The translations under genes were made by a program, and so were the position numbers. From assembly GCA_017305135.1 (NCBI GenBank), contig JAFKNA010000005.1:248001-312000 (forward strand): DNA of 64,000 nucleotides, written 5' to 3'. Origin of the DNA: Lysobacterales bacterium (lineage in GTDB: Bacteria > Pseudomonadota > Gammaproteobacteria > Xanthomonadales > Rhodanobacteraceae). The notes under the pieces were generated by a model that saw only the letters and a list, made by a program, of their open reading frames with translations, had not been told where the DNA came from and did no database searches. Of this stretch, positions 60,603-64,000 are shown piece after piece. Each line of letters opens with the position of its first letter. Position 1 is the stretch's first letter.

Positions 60603-63335
60603 ATGGGCCATCATTCCAACACGGGAAACTCTGACCAGGTCTCTCGACGTCATGCCCGCGAAAGCGGACATCCATGGAACGGATCGCCGGGAGCGATCCA
60701 TCGCCCCAGCCCCGAACGGGCTCGGCGCACGGATGCGCCGGGCAAAACAGCAACTTGGACTCCCGCTTTCGCGGGAGTGACGACTCGTTCGGGGTTTCCC
60801 GAGGTACGCAGCATCGCGCATTCGAATGCTGGCGAACGTCATCCGTCGCTACAGGCGCGCGTTGCGGCGCTGTTGCTCGGCGTGCTTTCGAGCATGGCCC
60901 TGATGTCTTCGGCACCGGCGGCGACGATCACCGTCGGCAATACCGGCGACCCTGCCACCGGCAATGCCGCGAAGTGCAATGTCGCCAGCACCTGCACCTT
61001 GCGGGATGCCATCGCCAGCGCCGCTGCCGTCACCGACGGAAGCGGCGACACGATCGTATTCAGCCTTCCTGCCGGCAGCACGATCACCTTGGGCGGCACG
61101 AGACTGGTCGTGGACAGGAACCTGACCATCGACGGCAGCGCGGTTTCCGGCCTTGTCATCAGCGCGAATCACGAATCGGGTGTATTCAGGATCAACGAAC
61201 ACGTGACCGCCACACTGACGCATCTCGCCCTCAGTAATGGCGATGACGAGGATGATTATTCCGGCGACGGCATCTTCAATTCCGGCACCCTCATGCTGGA
61301 CAGCAGCAGCGTATCGGACAACACAGGTTTTGGGATTTACATCGAGCGTGGCAACGTGGAGTTGACCAGCGTCATGGTCTCGGGCAACACGAAGGGAGGA
61401 ATCTACAACCGGGGATCCCTGGCGCTGACGAACAGCAAAATAACGGACAATATCCTTGGAGGCGGCATCTATAATAATGGCGGCGACCTTGTACTGACAC
61501 ACAGCACCGTATCCAACAACATCTCATTCAGCGGAGGCGGCATCTATAACAGTGGCCGAGTGACCGTAACAAAAAGCACTATATCAGGCAATAGCTCCGG
61601 TGAAGGAGGTGGCATACACAACGATTCTTTTGGTCAAATTACACTATCCGCCTCCAAGGTCATAAATAATACGGGCGGCGGCATTTGGAATTGGGGTACG
61701 TTGTCACTGACTGACGGTACGGTATCCGGCAACACAGGGACCGGAGGTATATCAAACATATTAGACAGAAGCAAGCTGACGGTGACTGACAGCGAAATAT
61801 CACGCAACGAGAGCAACTATGACGGTGGTGGCATTGATAATGCCGGAACCATGACCTTGATCAATAGCACGGTTTCCAGCAACAGCAGCCGCGAGCGTGG
61901 CGGCGGAATCTTCAATTTGTATGGTGTTGCGCAGCTGCTCAACAGCACCATATCCGACAATATCGCCGATCTCGGTGCCGGAGTATTCAATCAGGCAAGC
62001 ACCCTGGTGCTGACCAACAGCACCATATCCGGCAACAAGGCCGACTCGCTGGGCAGCGGCATCCTCAACCATCGGTATGGCAAGCTTACGCTCACGCAAA
62101 GCTCGGTTGCGGGCAATACCAGAGCCGGTACTGATGACGATGTCCATAACATTTTCGACGTAATCGTCATCGCCTCCATTTCGAATACCATCATTCAGAA
62201 CTGCACGTCGGATGCGGACAGCACCATCACGCTCACTGACCATGGCGGAAATCTCGATGGCGGTACCGGCTGCGGCTTCACGAGTCCGAGCAGCAAGTCC
62301 AATGCCACCCTCGATCTCGGCGCATTGGCCGACAACGGTGGTCCGACGCCGACGATGCGACCCGGCATGAACAGCGATGCAGTCGGCTTCGGCCTCCCTT
62401 CCGTGTGCGAAAGCGAGCCAGTGAATGGCAGGGATCAGCGCGGCTACGCGCGCTCGCCCAGCGCCTGCACCAGCGGCGCAATGGATCCTGGAAGCCCAGA
62501 TGGTCCAATCGACTCGAACCAGCGTGGCCTGAGCGGCGCATGGGCCGATCCGACGACGGAATCCCAAGGGTTGATCGTGGAGATCGGCCCGGACTTCTAC
62601 GGCACCGGCACCGGCCTGCTGTTCGCCGGCTGGTATACGTTCGACATCACCGCTGCCGGCGGCCAGCGCTGGTACACGCTGCAGGGCCAGGTCAATGGCG
62701 CAACTCCAGCCTCCGTTGGCATCCACAGCACGACCGGCGGCCGCTTCGATTCATCCCAGCCAACCGCGACCCAGGAGGTGGGCCGCGCGAGGCTTGCATT
62801 CCATGACTGCACACGCGGCACGCTGGATTACACGTTCACCGATGGCAGCGACCGCAGGGGCAGCATTCCATTGACGCGCCTGCTGTCGAACGAAACCTGC
62901 TCGCCGAGCGGCGATTCCGGCGTCGCGGCAACCGCCACCCTGCTCTCCGGCGCCTGGGCCGATACCGGCAATTCCGGCCAAGGTCTGGTTTTCGACATGA
63001 ACGCTGCGGACAACGTGGTGTTCGGCGGCTGGTACACCTTCGCACCGGATGCAAATGGAGAAGACCCGCGAGGCCAACACTGGTACACGCTCCAGGCGAG
63101 GTTCAAGCCGGGCACCCACACGCCGAACAGCGTCGGCATCTACGAGAGCACTGGCGGCCTATTCAACCTGCCTGCCGATACGTGGACGGTGGAGGTCGGC
63201 ATGGCCAATCTGGTCTTCAACACGTGCACCTCGGCAACGCTGCAATACACGTTCACGAGGGGGCCCAACAGCGGCAGGACCGGCACGCTCGACCTGACCC
63301 GCGTCGGCGCGGCGCCGAGCGGCTGCCAACTGTAA
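60603..63335 (+). CDS. secreted right-handed beta-helix protein with repeat-derived N-terminus
   Basis: A 910-residue protein. The start ATG 60603 has a strong AAGGAG 9 bases upstream. Residues about 16-60 (RRHARESGHPW ... WTPAFAGVTT) are encoded by a dispersed repeat, and the signal helix VAALLLGVLSSMALMSSAPAA comes only near residue 85-106; a GTG at 60777 is an alternative start. CTLRDAIASAA (near 131) is the CSLREAI-type motif that opens many such proteins. A parallel beta-helix (about 166-577) shows repeated NSTISGN and GGGIYN turns. Two related C-terminal domains (about 644-769 and 778-909, each LSGAWAD..GQGL...GWYTF...WYTLQ) follow. The helix region is AT-richer than its neighbours. Surface role unknown. 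Confidence 0.82.
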   Translation: MGHHSNTGNSDQVSRRHARESGHPWNGSPGAIHRPSPERARRTDAPGKTATWTPAFAGVTTRSGFPEVRSIAHSNAGERHPSLQARVAALLLGVLSSMALMSSAPAATITVGNTGDPATGNAAKCNVASTCTLRDAIASAAAVTDGSGDTIVFSLPAGSTITLGGTRLVVDRNLTIDGSAVSGLVISANHESGVFRINEHVTATLTHLALSNGDDEDDYSGDGIFNSGTLMLDSSSVSDNTGFGIYIERGNVELTSVMVSGNTKGGIYNRGSLALTNSKITDNILGGGIYNNGGDLVLTHSTVSNNISFSGGGIYNSGRVTVTKSTISGNSSGEGGGIHNDSFGQITLSASKVINNTGGGIWNWGTLSLTDGTVSGNTGTGGISNILDRSKLTVTDSEISRNESNYDGGGIDNAGTMTLINSTVSSNSSRERGGGIFNLYGVAQLLNSTISDNIADLGAGVFNQASTLVLTNSTISGNKADSLGSGILNHRYGKLTLTQSSVAGNTRAGTDDDVHNIFDVIVIASISNTIIQNCTSDADSTITLTDHGGNLDGGTGCGFTSPSSKSNATLDLGALADNGGPTPTMRPGMNSDAVGFGLPSVCESEPVNGRDQRGYARSPSACTSGAMDPGSPDGPIDSNQRGLSGAWADPTTESQGLIVEIGPDFYGTGTGLLFAGWYTFDITAAGGQRWYTLQGQVNGATPASVGIHSTTGGRFDSSQPTATQEVGRARLAFHDCTRGTLDYTFTDGSDRRGSIPLTRLLSNETCSPSGDSGVAATATLLSGAWADTGNSGQGLVFDMNAADNVVFGGWYTFAPDANGEDPRGQHWYTLQARFKPGTHTPNSVGIYESTGGLFNLPADTWTVEVGMANLVFNTCTSATLQYTFTRGPNSGRTGTLDLTRVGAAPSGCQL
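60647..60783. repeat. dispersed repeat with CCCGCGAAAGCGG inverted ends, inside a coding frame
   Basis: The left end CGTCATGCCCGCGAAAGCGG and right end CCCGCTTTCGCGGGAGTGACG are near-perfect inverted repeats over about 19 bases, 137 bases in total. It is read in frame in the N-terminal part of the beta-helix gene. A diverged copy lies at 34307-34470. Confidence 0.8.
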
Positions 63336-63370
63336 CCACGTACGGACCCATGCGTCGTGACGGTCGCATG

Positions 63371-63424
63371 GGGCCGACCTCCGGGTTTGCGATGGTGATG
63401 GGGCGCGCCGCAGGTCGGGGCTGC
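63371..63424. repeat. GGTCGG-arm palindrome between convergent genes
   Basis: GGGGCCGACCTCCGGG pairs with CGCAGGTCGGGGCTGC, like the palindrome at 30618-30663. It lies between the beta-helix gene end and the efflux pump gene end and could be a bidirectional terminator hairpin. Confidence 0.5.
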
Positions 63425-63501
63425 GCCCCGGCATATCCGATCCAGGTGAGGGGCTGAGGTTCGACGCCAACCAGGTATATCCTCCCCGCGGCGGGGCGGC
63501 G

Positions 63502-64000
63502 TCAGTGCTCGGCCACCACCGCCGGCGCCCGCGCGTGGCGCACCGGGCGCAGCAGGAGCAGCAGCGGGATCGCCGCCAGGGTGAGCACCATCATCAGCCA
63601 GAAGTCGTCGAGGAAGGCGATTGCCGAGGCCTGGCGGGTGACCTCGGCGTTCAGCGTGGCCAAGCCCGTCGGCGTGCCCTGGGTCGCCGCGGCGAGTGCG
63701 GCGGCGTTGCCGCCGAATGGCGTCAGCCGCGTGGCGAGCTCGGCGTGGTTGATCTGGGTGTTGCGCGCGAGCAGGGTCATCACGATCGAGATGCCGACGC
63801 TGGAGCCGATGTTGCGGGTCAGGCTGAAGATGCCCGCCGCCTCGGTGCGCGCGGCCATCGGCAGGGTGGAGTAGGCCACGGTCGAGATCGGCACGAACAC
63901 CAGGCCGAAACCGAAGCCCTGCAGCACGCCGCTCCAGACCAGCAGCGGCACCGGCGTCTCCAGGTTGAAGCCGGTCATCTGCCACAGCGCGGTGGCGGTG
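63502..64000 (-). CDS. DHA2 (EmrB/QacA) MFS efflux pump, C-terminal part (cut by window edge)
   Basis: The last 165 residues of a 14-helix major facilitator of the drug:H+ antiporter-2 group; the start lies beyond 64000. Visible are the late helices VLQGFGFGLVFVPISTVAYSTLP and NIGSSVGISIVMTLLARNTQINHAEL (the RNxGSSxG and Q.NH motifs of EmrB-type pumps), then FLDDFWLMMVLTLAAIPLLLLLRP and a short tail. EmrB-like pumps work with an EmrA adaptor, usually encoded beside them, but that side is outside the window. The frame is open at the right edge, continuing TATALWQMTGFNLE. Confidence 0.92.
   Translation of the reverse strand, partial: TATALWQMTGFNLETPVPLLVWSGVLQGFGFGLVFVPISTVAYSTLPMAARTEAAGIFSLTRNIGSSVGISIVMTLLARNTQINHAELATRLTPFGGNAAALAAATQGTPTGLATLNAEVTRQASAIAFLDDFWLMMVLTLAAIPLLLLLRPVRHARAPAVVAEH

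Noticed and set aside
61380..61850. Prophage or genomic island inferred from the lower GC
   Set aside because: The shift is confined to one beta-helix reading frame, with no integrase, phage or tRNA-flanked ends. Asn/Ile/Thr-rich helix turns explain part of it.

Overview
The window reads as chromosomal DNA of a high-GC gammaproteobacterium, most likely from Lysobacterales (Xanthomonadales). The evidence is the gene content and order: a type IV pilus chemosensory cluster pilG-pilI-pilJ-chpA-chpB-chpC without pilH or pilK (the Xylella-type arrangement), gshB-tonB-yqgE-ruvX-pyrB beside it (as in Pseudomonas, but without pyrR/pyrC), holD-rimI, lptFG divergent from pepA-holC-valS, and secreted proteins with Xanthomonad-style C-terminal domains. 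The assignment is inference; there is no rRNA or other marker here. Nearly all of the window is core genome. I see no tRNA, rRNA, CRISPR array, transposase or phage gene.

Layout. 1-3889 (minus): 5' part of purL, two tandem dsbC-like isomerases, and xerD. 4299-4733 (plus): an RDD membrane protein, then a gene-free stretch full of REP-like palindromes. 5338-17373 (minus): the Chp system that controls twitching motility, from the receiver PilG through PilI, PilJ and the giant kinase ChpA to ChpB and ChpC. 17722-21595 (plus): gshB, a TonB-type protein, yqgE, ruvX and pyrB. 21624-27966 (minus): a double-methyltransferase fusion, pilU, an acyltransferase-3 protein and lptG/lptF. 28156-34287 (plus): pepA, a small membrane protein, holC, a flavin-oxidase-fold protein and valS.

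34519-41553 (minus) is the most interesting stretch. It is one tightly overlapping run: pssA, a GAF-SpoIIE phosphatase-HATPase protein, a STAS protein, an MlaE-type permease, an MlaF-type ATPase, an MCE/MlaD protein, an auxiliary lipoprotein, holD and rimI. It looks like phospholipid synthesis, a partner-switch regulatory module and an intermembrane lipid transporter in one transcription unit. 41711-54052 holds a DUF4124 protein, a four-gene MacAB-like exporter, an FAH hydrolase, mscL, an M28 peptidase, rlmB, a GNAT acetyltransferase and a divergent CysB-type regulator/cysteine synthase pair. 54053-64000 holds a 1403-residue secreted metalloprotease with four exact 85-residue repeats, a DUF885 protein, a right-handed beta-helix secreted protein, and the end of a DHA2-type efflux pump.

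A second theme is dispersed repeats. At least four families occur: REP-like palindromes with a GTAG/GTGG head and changing arms; a GGTCGG-arm family; GATTCGGGATT repeats; and a CCCGCGAAAGCGG-ended element of about 140 bp. Several have entered coding sequence in frame (valS, the beta-helix gene, an ABC ATPase, the fused methyltransferase), and one supplies the stop codon of pyrB.
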